The notes beneath the pieces were generated by a model. The model saw only the letters and a list, made by a program, of their open reading frames with translations, made no database searches and was not told the DNA's origin. Positions 35,054 to 43,789 of a stretch of 54,213 nt of DNA are shown here, one piece after another. Origin of the DNA: an uncultured Clostridia bacterium (GTDB taxonomy: Bacteria > Bacillota > Clostridia > TANB77 > CAG-508); NCBI GenBank assembly GCA_904419495.1, contig CAJFRV010000005.1, forward strand, positions 1 to 54,213. Direction: 5' to 3'. The first letter of the stretch is position 1, and every line of letters starts with the position of its first letter. Made by a program: the position numbers and the translations under genes.

Positions 35054-35336
35054 ATTTTAATGCCTGTAAAATAATTTTTATGGCTGTTTTAAATCCTAAT
35101 TCAAATTGATTTTCTGCCTCTATGCTGACTTTTTCATTTATATATTCTATATATCTTGTTACATTTTCTTTTGTGAATTCTTTAAATAGCATTTTCTCCA
35201 TCTTTTTAATTTTTTTAGTAACTTCTATATATTCTTTTGTTTGATTAATATATTGCAATTCTTCCATATTATTATGATAAATTTTATTAATCATATTTTC
35301 ATTTAAGTTTTCAAATTCACTTTTTATTAAATCCAT
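35052..35336 (-). CDS. Small hypothetical protein
   Basis: The protein has 94 aa, all helical in character (Lys/Glu-rich). The end ENQFELGFKTAIKIILQALK resembles a DUF6809-like C-terminus (an E-x-x-F-x-x-G-F pattern), a group of small clostridial proteins often near XRE regulators. Function unknown; the family call is tentative. No distinct ribosome site was seen. Confidence 0.5.
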   Translation of the reverse strand: MDLIKSEFENLNENMINKIYHNNMEELQYINQTKEYIEVTKKIKKMEKMLFKEFTKENVTRYIEYINEKVSIEAENQFELGFKTAIKIILQALK

Positions 35337-35464
35337 TTTTTATCCTTCATTATATACTTCATAATCACTTATAGCATATTAAAAAACCCTTCAAGGTTGT
35401 TTTTTATAAAACTATGTTTTTCTTATATAAATCATACCTATTTTTTTATAAATATCCAATTGGG

Positions 35465-35510
35465 TGTCCAATTGGGGACGTTTCTTTTTGGGACATTTTT
35501 ATGTAAAGTA
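35465..35510. repeat. GGGGACGTTTC-type repeat, solitary arm
   Basis: TGTCCAATTGGGGACGTTTC, then GGGACATTTTTATGTAAAG. Preceded by a partial duplicate of its start (CCAATTGGG). No inverted partner lies nearby; the next copy is at 39511. Confidence 0.75.
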
Positions 35511-35531
35511 CAGAAAAGGATTCTATAAAAG

Positions 35532-35567
35532 AAAAAAAGGAATCACAAATTTTCGTGATTCCTTTTT
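35532..35567 (-). terminator. Terminator of the 84-aa ORF
   Basis: AAAGGAATCAC pairs with GTGATTCCTTT and on the minus strand is followed by a T-run. It lies just downstream of the stop at 35584. Confidence 0.8.
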
Positions 35568-35583
35568 CCAGCTTCAATTCGTT

Positions 35584-35838
35584 TTAATTTTTGTCAAGGA
35601 TAATATTTTCTATAAAGTTTATAATTGTTATCAAAGGGATTGTCCGGCATAATTCTTTAGCTTCCCTATTAGTGGATGTATAATCCTCAAGTCTTTCTTT
35701 TATTTTCTCAATTTTTTCTTTATCCACATTACTGTATTTGGATTGAGTAAAAAAATCCCCATTAATCAAATAGCTTATAGTAATTCCCTCATCATGTTCT
35801 TCTACCCGAAATCCGTTTATTGCCCTTACCCTTGTCAT
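35584..35838 (-). CDS. Small hypothetical protein of atypical codon use
   Basis: The protein has 84 aa beginning MTRVRAINGFRVEEHDEGIT. It has a strong AGGAGG ribosome site and its own terminator, so it is probably real. It alone in the window carries CGG as an ordinary-looking Arg codon (TTT-CGG-GTA at 35806-35808, TGC-CGG-ACA at 35644-35646) together with AGG codons at the start. That suggests acquisition from elsewhere. The second CGG is followed by A, and a skip there would give a shorter product ending GQSL. I do not recognise the family. Confidence 0.6.
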   Translation of the reverse strand: MTRVRAINGFRVEEHDEGITISYLINGDFFTQSKYSNVDKEKIEKIKERLEDYTSTNREAKELCRTIPLITIINFIENIILDKN

Positions 35839-35955
35839 ATCGCTACCTCCTATTGTTTTCTACAAATTTTGTTGCTTTACATTTTATCATAAAAATCATT
35901 TAAAGTCTATTAAAATTGGTAAACTACAAAATATTTCTTGATTTTGAAAGCTCCA

Positions 35956-36942
35956 CTAAAGTTCATTTTCACATGTCCCAGTTTCTATTTCTTTTCTAAT
36001 ATTTTCTAATGTATCACTGGCAATTTTATTTAAAGCCTCTTTTGTAAAAAATGCTTGATGAGAAGTAATAAATACATTTGGCATAGAAAGTAATATAGAT
36101 AGGTTTTTATCTCTTATATAGCTATTAGACATATCTCTTAAGAAAAATTCTTCTTCATCTTCATACACATCTAATCCTACACCACCAATTTTACCTTCTG
36201 ATAATTTTTGAACAAGGTCATTTGTATTGATTAGTTTTCCTCTACTACAGTTAATGATAATAACACCCTTTTTCATTTTTGCAATACTTTCTTTATTAAT
36301 CATTTTTTCTGTATCTTTTAATAATGGACAATGTAAAGAAATAATATCAGATTCTTTATATAGTGTATCTAGATCCACATATTCAAATCCAACCTCTTCT
36401 CTAAACTTTTCATCTTGATATGTATCATAAGCAATAATTTTTGTTCCAAATCCTTTCATAATATTGATGAAGGCTTTTCCAATTCTTCCTGTACCAATAA
36501 CACCTACTGTTTTTCCATGAATATCAAATCCTAATAGTCCATCTAAAGAAAAATTATACTTTCTAGTTCTTTGATATGATTTATATAATTTTCTATTAAT
36601 ACTTAATAATAAACCGACAGCATGTTCTGCAACTGCATATGGTGAATATTGTGGCACACGTACAACTTTTAAATTACCTTTATCTTCTATAGCAACATTA
36701 TTAAATCCAGCACATCTTAATGCTAATACTTTAACACCATTTTCTTCTAATATTTTTAGTGTTTTACTATCTGCTTTATCATTTACGAAAATACATACAA
36801 CATCATATCCTTTTGTTAATGGTGCTGTTTCACTATTTAATTTTGATTCAAAATAAGTAATATCATATTTGTATTCCTTGTTGTATTTATTAAATACTTC
36901 TTTATCATAATTTTTTGTGTCAAAAAATGCTATTTTTACCAT
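35956..36942 (-). CDS. ldhA: D-lactate dehydrogenase (2-hydroxyacid dehydrogenase)
   Basis: The protein has 328 aa, normal length. It would reduce pyruvate to D-lactate with NADH in fermentation. The nucleotide-binding motif is GVIGTGRIGKAF. The catalytic set is Arg in NCSRGKL, Glu in GLDVYEDEEEFF and His in TSHQAFFT. ALRCAGFNNVAI is the substrate-side motif of D-LDHs. A GGAGGGAATAAA ribosome site precedes the start. Confidence 0.92.
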   Translation of the reverse strand: MVKIAFFDTKNYDKEVFNKYNKEYKYDITYFESKLNSETAPLTKGYDVVCIFVNDKADSKTLKILEENGVKVLALRCAGFNNVAIEDKGNLKVVRVPQYSPYAVAEHAVGLLLSINRKLYKSYQRTRKYNFSLDGLLGFDIHGKTVGVIGTGRIGKAFINIMKGFGTKIIAYDTYQDEKFREEVGFEYVDLDTLYKESDIISLHCPLLKDTEKMINKESIAKMKKGVIIINCSRGKLINTNDLVQKLSEGKIGGVGLDVYEDEEEFFLRDMSNSYIRDKNLSILLSMPNVFITSHQAFFTKEALNKIASDTLENIRKEIETGTCENEL

Positions 36943-37055
36943 TTTATTCCCTCCTAAATGAATTAAATTTCAACTCTAACATTATATAACCTTTTTATGG
37001 AAATTTCAATACTCCATGTTTTTTATCAATAGAAAAATGAACTTCAAAGTTTCCT

Positions 37056-38981
37056 CTAAAGTTCATCATTTAAAATTTCCCATTCTTGCATTTTTTCTTC
37101 TATTTCTTGATTAATTTTTTGTATCTCTTCTTGTAATTCATTTAACCTTATATAATCCGAACTAATTTCTTCTTTTGTCATCTCTTTTTCAATATCTTGA
37201 ATTTTCTTTTCTTTGTCATTTATTTCTTGTTCGATTTTATTCATCTTATTTTGTATTCGATTTCTCTCTTTTTCTATAAAATATGGATTGGTTTCTTTCT
37301 TCTTATTTTTTTCATTCAAATTTGTTTTTTCTTCTATTGTATTGGAATTTTGTAATTCTTCAGTTGTATCTTTATGCTTTTCTTTATATTCCAAAAATTC
37401 TTGATAATTCTTGTTATAAAATGTTACATTTCCATTATCAAATTCTAATATACAATCTGCAAGTTTATTTACAAAATATCTATCATGAGAAACAAAAATC
37501 AATGTTCCTGTATATTCTTTTAGTATGTTTTCTAAACTCTCTTTTCCCACAATATCCATATGATTTGTTGGTTCATCTAGTAATAACACATTTGGCTCGC
37601 TTTTTAAGATTTTACATAACTGCAAGCGACCTCTTTCTCCTCCTGATAATACCTTTATTTTTTTGAATACATCCTCTCCTGTAAAAAGAAATGTTCCCAA
37701 TAATGTTCTTGCTTGTGTTGTTGTTAATTCTGGAAATTTTTGCGTTATTTCTTCAAATATAGTATTTTCCGGATTTAAAAATTTCATTTGCTGGTCAAAA
37801 TAACCCTTTTGAACATGATATCCATATTCAAATTCTCCCTTGATTTTAGGTATATCCCCATTTAATGTTTTTAACAAAGTTGACTTTCCTGTCCCATTTT
37901 CTCCAATAATGGCTAGTTTCTGTCCTTTATATAGTTCAAAAGATACTTCTGCTATTGGTTTATTATATCCAATATCTAATTTATCTACTTTTAATACCAT
38001 TTTTCCACTTTGTACTTTTACATCGAAATTGGCATAAAATGTTTTTAAATCATATTCTTCTGGTTTTTCTATAATTGTCATTTGCTCTATCTTTTTTAAT
38101 TTTGATAATGCCATTTTAGCTTTGGTTGGTTTATATCGAAATCTATCTGCAATAGCTTGTAATCTCTTGATTTCTGCTTGTTGATATTCATAGTCTTTTA
38201 ATTGTTTTTCATAATTTTCCTTTTTTTGTCTTTCAAAATCCGTATAATTTCCTGTATATTCTACCATACTTGCATATTCTATCTCATATACCTTATTCAC
38301 AATTTTATCTAAAAACATTCTATCATGTGATACTATGACAACTGCCTTAGGATAATTTTTTAAATAGTTCTCCAACCATTCAATTGCAATAATGTCTAAA
38401 TGGTTTGTTGGTTCATCTAATAATAAAATATCTGGTTTACTAAGCAATAATTTTAAGAAAGCAATTTTGGTTCGTTGTCCTCCAGAAAATTCACTTACTT
38501 TTTTATGTTTATCTTCTTCTTTAAAACCAAATTTTTTGATAGCTATCTCATATTCTTTTTTATAAACATATCCACCTTGTAATTCATACTGTTCTAAGGC
38601 ATTTGTATATTCTTTTATAGTTCTTTCATCTGTAGAACTTTGTAACTCATTTTCTTTATCTTGTATCCTTTTTTCCAAATCCAAGATCGGCTTATAAACT
38701 TCTAAAATTTCTTCTAACATAGTTTTGTTAGAATTTTCAAAATTGATTTGTCTTAAATACCCCATTACAGGATTTCCTTGTTTATATACATGAAACTTTT
38801 CTTCTCCAATTCCCTCTTCTAGTATTTCATTGTTTATAAGTGCATTTAGAAATGTAGATTTTCCTGCACCATTTCTTCCAATAATCGCTATTTTATCTTT
38901 TTCTTTTATTTCAAAATTAATTTCTTCTAATATCGTTTCAGCTCCATAAGATATAGAGCCATTTACAATTCTGTAGTTCAT
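37056..38981 (-). CDS. ABC-F family ATPase
   Basis: The protein has 641 aa if started at the ATG 38981 (MNYRIVNGSISYG). AAAGGATG lies just upstream of it, so the three codons above are unlikely to be used. Two ATPase domains are joined by the usual linker: Walker A IIGRNGAGKST and IIGENGTGKST, signatures FSGGQR and LSGGERGR, Walker B LLLDEPTNHLD and LLLDEPTNHMD. There are no membrane segments. C-terminal residues about 560-640 form a coiled coil. ABC-F proteins act on the ribosome E site; some give antibiotic resistance, but no such specificity is visible. Confidence 0.92.
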   Translation of the reverse strand: MNYRIVNGSISYGAETILEEINFEIKEKDKIAIIGRNGAGKSTFLNALINNEILEEGIGEEKFHVYKQGNPVMGYLRQINFENSNKTMLEEILEVYKPILDLEKRIQDKENELQSSTDERTIKEYTNALEQYELQGGYVYKKEYEIAIKKFGFKEEDKHKKVSEFSGGQRTKIAFLKLLLSKPDILLLDEPTNHLDIIAIEWLENYLKNYPKAVVIVSHDRMFLDKIVNKVYEIEYASMVEYTGNYTDFERQKKENYEKQLKDYEYQQAEIKRLQAIADRFRYKPTKAKMALSKLKKIEQMTIIEKPEEYDLKTFYANFDVKVQSGKMVLKVDKLDIGYNKPIAEVSFELYKGQKLAIIGENGTGKSTLLKTLNGDIPKIKGEFEYGYHVQKGYFDQQMKFLNPENTIFEEITQKFPELTTTQARTLLGTFLFTGEDVFKKIKVLSGGERGRLQLCKILKSEPNVLLLDEPTNHMDIVGKESLENILKEYTGTLIFVSHDRYFVNKLADCILEFDNGNVTFYNKNYQEFLEYKEKHKDTTEELQNSNTIEEKTNLNEKNKKKETNPYFIEKERNRIQNKMNKIEQEINDKEKKIQDIEKEMTKEEISSDYIRLNELQEEIQKINQEIEEKMQEWEILNDEL

Positions 38982-39037
38982 TTTTATCATCCTTTTCTAT
39001 GATTGTTTACTATTTTATCTTTCTTCTATTGTCACCT

Positions 39038-39371
39038 TTATTTTATCTCCTGTTCTACATCATAAAGAAATTCAATATATGCCCCATCGATATCTGGAAC
39101 CTTTTTTATGGTTGCTTCAAATATATACATTTTTTGTTTATACTCCACCTCATATGTTTCAAGTTTCACTAAAATGGACAATGGAACCACAATACTTGTG
39201 ATTCCATGCCTTAGCTTACCTAATTCGGATTGAATCAATCAATTGACTTGGACCCCTTTCTTTATTTTTAGCCATCTCTGGTTTAAAAAGGTTCTTTCCT
39301 CTTATTTCTTCTCTCTTCTCTTCAAGATAACTCTTTCCTCTCTTCACAAAAAAAGGTTTATTCTGTTCCAT
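39038..39371 (-). CDS. Small protein in two frames, possible +1 shift at CGA-A
   Basis: A 51-aa ORF (39216-39371) begins MEQNKPFFVKRGKSYLEE behind a strong AAGGAGG site and stops at SIRIR. A second frame with no ribosome site (39038-39238) continues to IEFLYDVEQEIK. Skipping the C at ATC-CGA-ATT (39225-39227) would join them: QLIDSI then ELGKLRHGITSIVV. It looks like one protein of about 110 aa. CGA is a normal codon elsewhere, so translational coupling through the overlap is an alternative. No family recognised. Confidence 0.5.
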
Positions 39372-39510
39372 GTGTTGTCCTCCTTTTTACTGCTTATTAG
39401 AATGTTCCTATGAAAGAAATTTTACCATATTTTCACACTAAAAACAACCTTTTCAACCATTTTCTATTTCAATCTCAAAACCTTCATAGCATTTTTATAA
39501 ATTCTAAAAA

Positions 39511-39540
39511 CTTCCAAACAGAAACGTCCCCAATTGGACA
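39511..39540. repeat. GGGGACGTTTC-type repeat, truncated arm
   Basis: CCAAACAGAAACGTCCCC plus AATTGGACA, abutting the glyS stop codon at 39541. The outer end of the usual arm is missing. Confidence 0.7.
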
Positions 39541-40923
39541 TTAAAATTCTAATTTTTCTTCCAACCATTTTTCTACTTCATCAATTGGAATTCTGATTTG
39601 TTCCATGGTATCTCTATCTCTGATAGTTACTGTATTGTCTTCAAGTGTGTCAAAATCTACTGTTAAACAATATGGTGTACCAATTTCATCTTCTCTTCTA
39701 TATCTTTTTCCTATACTTCCTGTTTCATCATAATCACACATAAATTTCTTTGATAATTTTTCATGTACTTCTTGTGCTTTTTCTGATAATTTTTTTGATA
39801 ATGGAAGTACTGCTATTTTGAATGGTGCTAATACTGGATGTAAATGTAATACAACTCTTGTATCTCCTTCACCAATTTCTTCTTCATCATAAGCGTTGCA
39901 TAAAAATGCTAATGCAACTCTATCTGCTCCTAGAGATGGTTCAATACAATATGGTACATATTTTTCATTTGTTTCTGGATCTGTATAGGTAAAATCTTCT
40001 TTTGAAACCTTCATATGGCTCTTTAAATCAAAGTCTGTTCTATCAGCAATTCCCCATAATTCTCCCCAACCAAATGGGAAAGTAAATTCAATATCTGTTG
40101 TTGCATTACTATAATGTGACAATTCTTCTTTTGAATGGTCTCTTAATCTGATATTTTCTTCTTTCATTCCTAGGTTTAATAACCAATTTCTACAAAAATC
40201 TTTCCAATATGCATGCCATTCTAAATCTGTTCCCGGTTTACAGAAAAATTCTAATTCCATTTGTTCAAATTCTCTTGTTCTAAATGTGAAGTTTCCCGGT
40301 GTAATTTCATTTCTAAATGCTTTTCCTATTTGCGCAATTCCCATTGGTATTTTCTTTCTGGTTGTTCTCATTACATTTTTAAAATTTACAAATATACCTT
40401 GTGCAGTTTCTGGTCTTAAATAAATCTCCGCTGTTTTATCTTCTGTTACTCCTTGGAAAGTTTTAAACATTAAATTAAATTTTCTGATATCTGTAAAATT
40501 CGTTTTTCCACAATTTGGACATGGTATCTTATTTTCATTAATAAAGTCTATTAATTCTTTATCAGACATACCGTCTGCAATCATATCTTTTCCTTGTTCA
40601 TGTGCCCATTCTTCTATCAATTTATCTGCTCTGTGTCTTGTTTTACATTCTTTACAGTCAATTAATGGATCTGAAAATCCTCCTACATGTCCTGAAGCAA
40701 CCCATGTTGTTGGATTCATTAATATGGCTGCATCTAACCCTACATTATATTTACTTTCTTGTATAAATTTTTTTCTCCATGCTGATTTAATATTATTCTT
40801 TAGTTCATTTCCTAAAGGTCCATAATCCCATGTATTTGCTAAACCTCCATAAATTTCTGATCCCGGATATATATACCCCCTATTTTTGCAAAGTGCTACT
40901 AATGTGTCCATTGATTTTAACAT
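39541..40923 (-). CDS. glyS: Glycyl-tRNA synthetase (alpha2 type)
   Basis: The protein has 460 aa. I start it at 40923 ([20 protein letters not shown]) since AAAGGAGG is about 7 bases upstream; upstream ATG codons are too close to it or lack a site. The class II motifs are [13 protein letters not shown] (motif 1 side), [25 protein letters not shown] (motif 2, written by the family as FRNEI...REF.Q.E) and the [13 protein letters not shown] (motif 3). Zinc-type cysteines CKEC and CPNC are present. It charges tRNA-Gly. A T-box leader lies upstream. Confidence 0.95.
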   Translation of the reverse strand: MLKSMDTLVALCKNRGYIYPGSEIYGGLANTWDYGPLGNELKNNIKSAWRKKFIQESKYNVGLDAAILMNPTTWVASGHVGGFSDPLIDCKECKTRHRADKLIEEWAHEQGKDMIADGMSDKELIDFINENKIPCPNCGKTNFTDIRKFNLMFKTFQGVTEDKTAEIYLRPETAQGIFVNFKNVMRTTRKKIPMGIAQIGKAFRNEITPGNFTFRTREFEQMELEFFCKPGTDLEWHAYWKDFCRNWLLNLGMKEENIRLRDHSKEELSHYSNATTDIEFTFPFGWGELWGIADRTDFDLKSHMKVSKEDFTYTDPETNEKYVPYCIEPSLGADRVALAFLCNAYDEEEIGEGDTRVVLHLHPVLAPFKIAVLPLSKKLSEKAQEVHEKLSKKFMCDYDETGSIGKRYRREDEIGTPYCLTVDFDTLEDNTVTIRDRDTMEQIRIPIDEVEKWLEEKLEF

Positions 40924-40962
40924 AACCATTCCTCCTTTAATTTTATTTGCTAGTATCATAAC

Positions 40963-41169
40963 ATGAAAGTTTTTTTGAAATAAATTACAAAAATGTGCTA
41001 GATGATGAATGCACCTCTACTTTTCTAAATTGATTAGATTTATTATATAGTGCATTTTTGTGATTTATTTTCAAGCCGAAGGTGTACGTTTGTACATCGA
41101 GGTTTGAAATAAATTGTAAAAATGTGCTAGATGATGAATCTAATCAATTTAAAACAAAAAAACTTTCAT
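40963..41169 (-). repeat. Inserted repeat element in the glyS leader
   Basis: Between the T-box terminator and the glyS ribosome site. A 37-base direct repeat (40974-41010 and 41103-41139, two differences) includes AAAATGTGCTAGATGATGAAT. ATGAAAGTTTTTTT at 40963-40976 is the inverse of AAAAAAACTTTCAT at 41156-41169, so the insert is bounded by 14-base inverted repeats that include the terminator arm. A short hairpin (GGTGTAC-GTTT-GTACATC) lies at 41081-41098. Confidence 0.65.
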
Positions 41170-41364
41170 ACCTAGCATAGCTAGGGACGAAAGTTATTAT
41201 TCCGCGTTTCCACCCTATTTCCTAAAACTAAAAGTTTTAAGCACCTTCATTTTAAGATCCACTCCAAAGTTCCCCATGTGTATTCATTATTGGTATCTCA
41301 CCATTACCAACTCTCTTTAAATGAATATTCTCACATTTTTTCTTTATCATCGCAGATATTCATT
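41156..41364 (-). promoter_or_regulatory. T-box riboswitch upstream of glyS
   Basis: On the minus strand the T-box sequence AGGGTGGAAACGCGG is at 41202-41216. A terminator ACTTTCGTCCCTAG...CTAGG..ATGAAAGT and T-run follows (41156-41193). Upstream, AGAGAGTTGGTAATGG and a paired TTGGTA...TACCAA (about 41288-41315) form the Stem I apex. A GGGGA sequence near 41268-41272 could contain a Gly specifier, but I did not resolve it. Uncharged tRNA-Gly would favour antitermination. Confidence 0.85.
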
Positions 41365-41370
41365 TTGTAT

Positions 41371-41399
41371 ATTTTATTATCCTTTTTTTTAAATGTCAA
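41371..41399 (-). promoter_or_regulatory. Promoter for the T-box/glyS transcript
   Basis: TTGACA (41394-41399, minus) and TAAAAT (41371-41376) with a 17-base spacer; initiation near 41364. Confidence 0.7.
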
Positions 41400-41476
41400 T
41401 ATTTTTCTAAAAAAATTCTAAAAAATATTGATTAAATGATTTTTTTATGCTAATATATTAATTGTCTTAAATTTAT

Positions 41477-41551
41477 AGGGGTATAGTGTTAATGGTAGCA
41501 CATCGGTCTCCAAAACCGCCTGTGAGGGTTCGAATCCTTCTACCCCTGCCA
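41477..41551 (+). tRNA. tRNA-Trp (anticodon CCA)
   Basis: The acceptor stem AGGGGTA/TACCCCT, D-arm (GTGTTAATGGTAGCAC), anticodon arm CGGT-CTCCAAA-ACCG with CCA anticodon, and T-arm GAGGGTTCGAATCCTTC are all present. The 3' CCA is encoded. A terminator follows. Confidence 0.96.
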
Positions 41552-41552
41552 C

Positions 41553-41598
41553 AATGGAAACCAAACTGTGCAACAGTTTTATGGTTTCCATTTTTTGT
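41553..41598 (+). terminator. Terminator after tRNA-Trp
   Basis: AATGGAAACC pairs with GGTTTCCATT, with a T-run after. An inner AAACTG/CAGTTT stem may also form. The rest of the gap to 41843 shows nothing clear. Confidence 0.85.
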
Positions 41599-41842
41599 TG
41601 AATAGAAAACTTAAATAAAGAATATATGGATTTGAATGTCATATACAACCTGATTAGCTTCTAATATATTCTATAGATAAAAACAATTTAATTCTAATCA
41701 CTTTTCGAACTGGTTCTCATTCTGATTTATTTTATAAGTAATCTTAAAATATTTTTATTCTAATTTCAAATTTGTTCTATTGTTTTCCCTATTTTTCAAA
41801 AGTAAATTTTTATTAAATGAGGTGATTTATATTTTTCAAAAT

Positions 41843-42415
41843 ATGAAATCTTTAATTTACATACTGATTTTTTTTATTTTATTCATTACTCTTTTTTTTG
41901 CTCCAGTTATTAGTTCCCATAATGTTTATTATTCAAATACATTAAATACTGAAATTATTTCTACAAATCCAAATGGTTTTGTGTGGCCGCTTCCCGGATA
42001 TACTAGAATAAGCTCCTATTTTGGAAAAAGAGAGTCTCCTACTTCTGGTGCCTCTTCTTCGCATTCTGGTATCGATATTCCTGCTCCAGAAGGCACGAAA
42101 TTCATTGCTGTAGCAGATGGTACTATTACTTTTACTCAATTTCTGGGGGCTGGTGGATATACCATTACGCTTTCCTTTGAAAATTACAGAGTTACTTATT
42201 GTCATTGTTCTCCAAATTACATCGTAAAAGTAGGTGATACTGTAAAGCAAGGGCAAGTAATTGGATATGTCGGTCCAAAATATGTTTATGGTGTAAAAGG
42301 TAATCTATATTCAGACTCTACTGGTAAACCTACAAATGGTGCTACAACTGGTACTCATCTTCATTTAGGTATTCGAATAGATGGCATTTATCAAAATCCT
42401 TTAAATTTTTTCTAA
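41843..42415 (+). CDS. M23 peptidase (LytM type), membrane-anchored
   Basis: From ATG 41843 the protein has 190 aa: MKSLIYILIFFILFITLFFA then a secreted domain. Metal ligands are HSGIDIPA (H and D) and the H-x-H motif in GTHLHLGI. It probably cuts cell-wall cross-links. The start is unusual: the best ribosome site (GAGGTGA, 41819-41825) is 17 bases from this ATG but 5 from an in-frame ATT (41831). A longer frame from TTG at 41780 has no ribosome site. Pro-Gly here is CCC-GGA. Confidence 0.85.
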   Translation: MKSLIYILIFFILFITLFFAPVISSHNVYYSNTLNTEIISTNPNGFVWPLPGYTRISSYFGKRESPTSGASSSHSGIDIPAPEGTKFIAVADGTITFTQFLGAGGYTITLSFENYRVTYCHCSPNYIVKVGDTVKQGQVIGYVGPKYVYGVKGNLYSDSTGKPTNGATTGTHLHLGIRIDGIYQNPLNFF

Positions 42416-42429
42416 TTTAACTATATGTA

Positions 42430-42493
42430 TTTAAGTTCTCGAAAAAGCATTAAGATTTGTCGACGCGAAAAATTGCATAGCAATTTTTCTGTA
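42430..42493. repeat. Dispersed repeat, copy B
   Basis: Reverse-oriented copy of the unit at 2016: AAGTTCTCGAAAAAGC then AAGATTTGTCGA and the hairpin AAAAATTGCATAGCAATTTTT, similar over about 62 bases. Confidence 0.65.
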
Positions 42494-42519
42494 TAATGTT
42501 GTTTTTTTATTGAATAGAA

Positions 42520-42558
42520 AAAAATACCACAGTGGTATCAACCATTTGTGGTATTTTT
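42520..42558. terminator. Bidirectional terminator after the M23 gene
   Basis: AAAATACCACA pairs with TGTGGTATTTTT, lying between the M23 gene and the convergent gene at 42579. Confidence 0.75.
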
Positions 42559-42578
42559 GCATTTACTTATTATATTTA

Positions 42579-43106
42579 CTACATATCATCATCATTATTT
42601 TCTTCTCTATTTTCTTTTGAATTTGATGAATTGTTATCTTGCTTATTTTCCTTTTTTTCTTGTTCTTCATCACATCCATGACATCCAGAACAACTTCCAT
42701 TACACTCTGAATCTTCTTCTACATCTCCTGACCAATCTAATTCAATAATATTATTACAAACTGGACATTCCACCTCTGTTTTATCTTCATCAACATCTAT
42801 TACAAATTGATTATCACAATATGGACAAATAATTTCAAAGTCAAAGCCATCTTCAGAATAAATATCTTTTTCTATGTTATCAATAATTTGTTGCATTTTG
42901 TTCATTTTTTCATCAATTTCTTTTTGTTTTTCTTCTAAGTCTTTCATAGTTTGTGTTTTATAATCTATAAGCATATCCATTTCATCAATTACTTTATCAA
43001 CAAACATTGAAAATCTTACTTTTACATATTCCAAGTCTTCTTTATTTTTTAAATTTTTTTCTATGTCCTCTAAAAATTTTTTATATTCTTCTCTTAGTTT
43101 AGCCAT
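42579..43106 (-). CDS. Coiled-coil zinc-ribbon protein (CD1247 N-terminal-like)
   Basis: The protein has 175 aa. Residues 1-85 form a charged coiled coil. CPYCDNQFVIDVDEDKTEVE followed by CPVCNNIIELDWSGD is a zinc ribbon. A Cys/Gly cluster CNGSCSGCHGCDEE and an acidic, Asn-rich tail follow. The order resembles clostridial proteins annotated with the CD1247 N-terminal domain. Function unknown. The gene follows efp by 15 bases on the same strand. Confidence 0.65.
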   Translation of the reverse strand: MAKLREEYKKFLEDIEKNLKNKEDLEYVKVRFSMFVDKVIDEMDMLIDYKTQTMKDLEEKQKEIDEKMNKMQQIIDNIEKDIYSEDGFDFEIICPYCDNQFVIDVDEDKTEVECPVCNNIIELDWSGDVEEDSECNGSCSGCHGCDEEQEKKENKQDNNSSNSKENREENNDDDM

Positions 43107-43121
43107 TAAGATTCACCTTTC

Positions 43122-43688
43122 TTATACTCTTTCCATATATTCGCCTGTTCTTGTATCTATTCTTAAAATATCACCAATTTCAACGAATAATGGTACTTGA
43201 ATTTCTAAACCTGTTTCTAATTTTGCTGGTTTTCCAGATGTTGTTGTAGTATTTCCACTAAATCCAGGTTCTGTATATGTAACTTCTAATTCAACAAATA
43301 TTGGTGGTTCTACTGCAAATACATTTCCCTTATATGAAAGAATCGTTACTTCCATATTTTCTTTTAAGTATTTTAAACAGTCACCTAATTGTTCTTCATT
43401 TAATGGTATTTGGTCATATGTTTCATTATCCATGAAATAGTATAACCCTCCATCGTTATATAAATATTGCATTGCTTTCTTTTCAATTTGTGCTGCTGGG
43501 AATTTATCTGATGGGTTAAATGTTTTTTCCAATGTTGCTCCTGTTATTACGTTTTTTAATTTTGTTCTTACGAATGCAGACCCCTTTCCCGGCTTTACAT
43601 GTTGAAATTCAACTATTCTATATACATTTCCCTCCATTTCAAAGGTTGTTCCGTTTCTAAAATCTCCTGCAGAATATACTGATGCCAT
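43122..43688 (-). CDS. efp: Elongation factor P
   Basis: The protein has 188 aa from ATG 43688 ([13 protein letters not shown]); AAAGGAG lies 8 bases upstream. EF-P rescues ribosomes stalled at polyproline. The tip loop [12 protein letters not shown] carries the Lys that is modified in Firmicutes. The C-terminal [20 protein letters not shown] and [12 protein letters not shown] are typical. One Pro-Gly here (EPGF) is CCT-GGA, the only CCWGG I saw in the window. Confidence 0.96.
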   Translation of the reverse strand: MASVYSAGDFRNGTTFEMEGNVYRIVEFQHVKPGKGSAFVRTKLKNVITGATLEKTFNPSDKFPAAQIEKKAMQYLYNDGGLYYFMDNETYDQIPLNEEQLGDCLKYLKENMEVTILSYKGNVFAVEPPIFVELEVTYTEPGFSGNTTTTSGKPAKLETGLEIQVPLFVEIGDILRIDTRTGEYMERV

Positions 43689-43789
43689 TTTCATTTCTCC
43701 TTTCATTTTTCAAATACTTTTACAAAACTTTATATATTTTACTACATTTTATTATAAAAATCAAGGGATTTACTGATTTTAAGCCATTT

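Noticed and set aside
35639..35651. CGGA at TGC-CGG-A as a fourth certain shift site
   Set aside because: Skipping C leads to a stop after four codons and no better protein, so it is not counted as support.
41445..41648. 67-aa ORF over the tRNA
   Set aside because: Covers tRNA-Trp and its terminator on the opposite strand; spurious.
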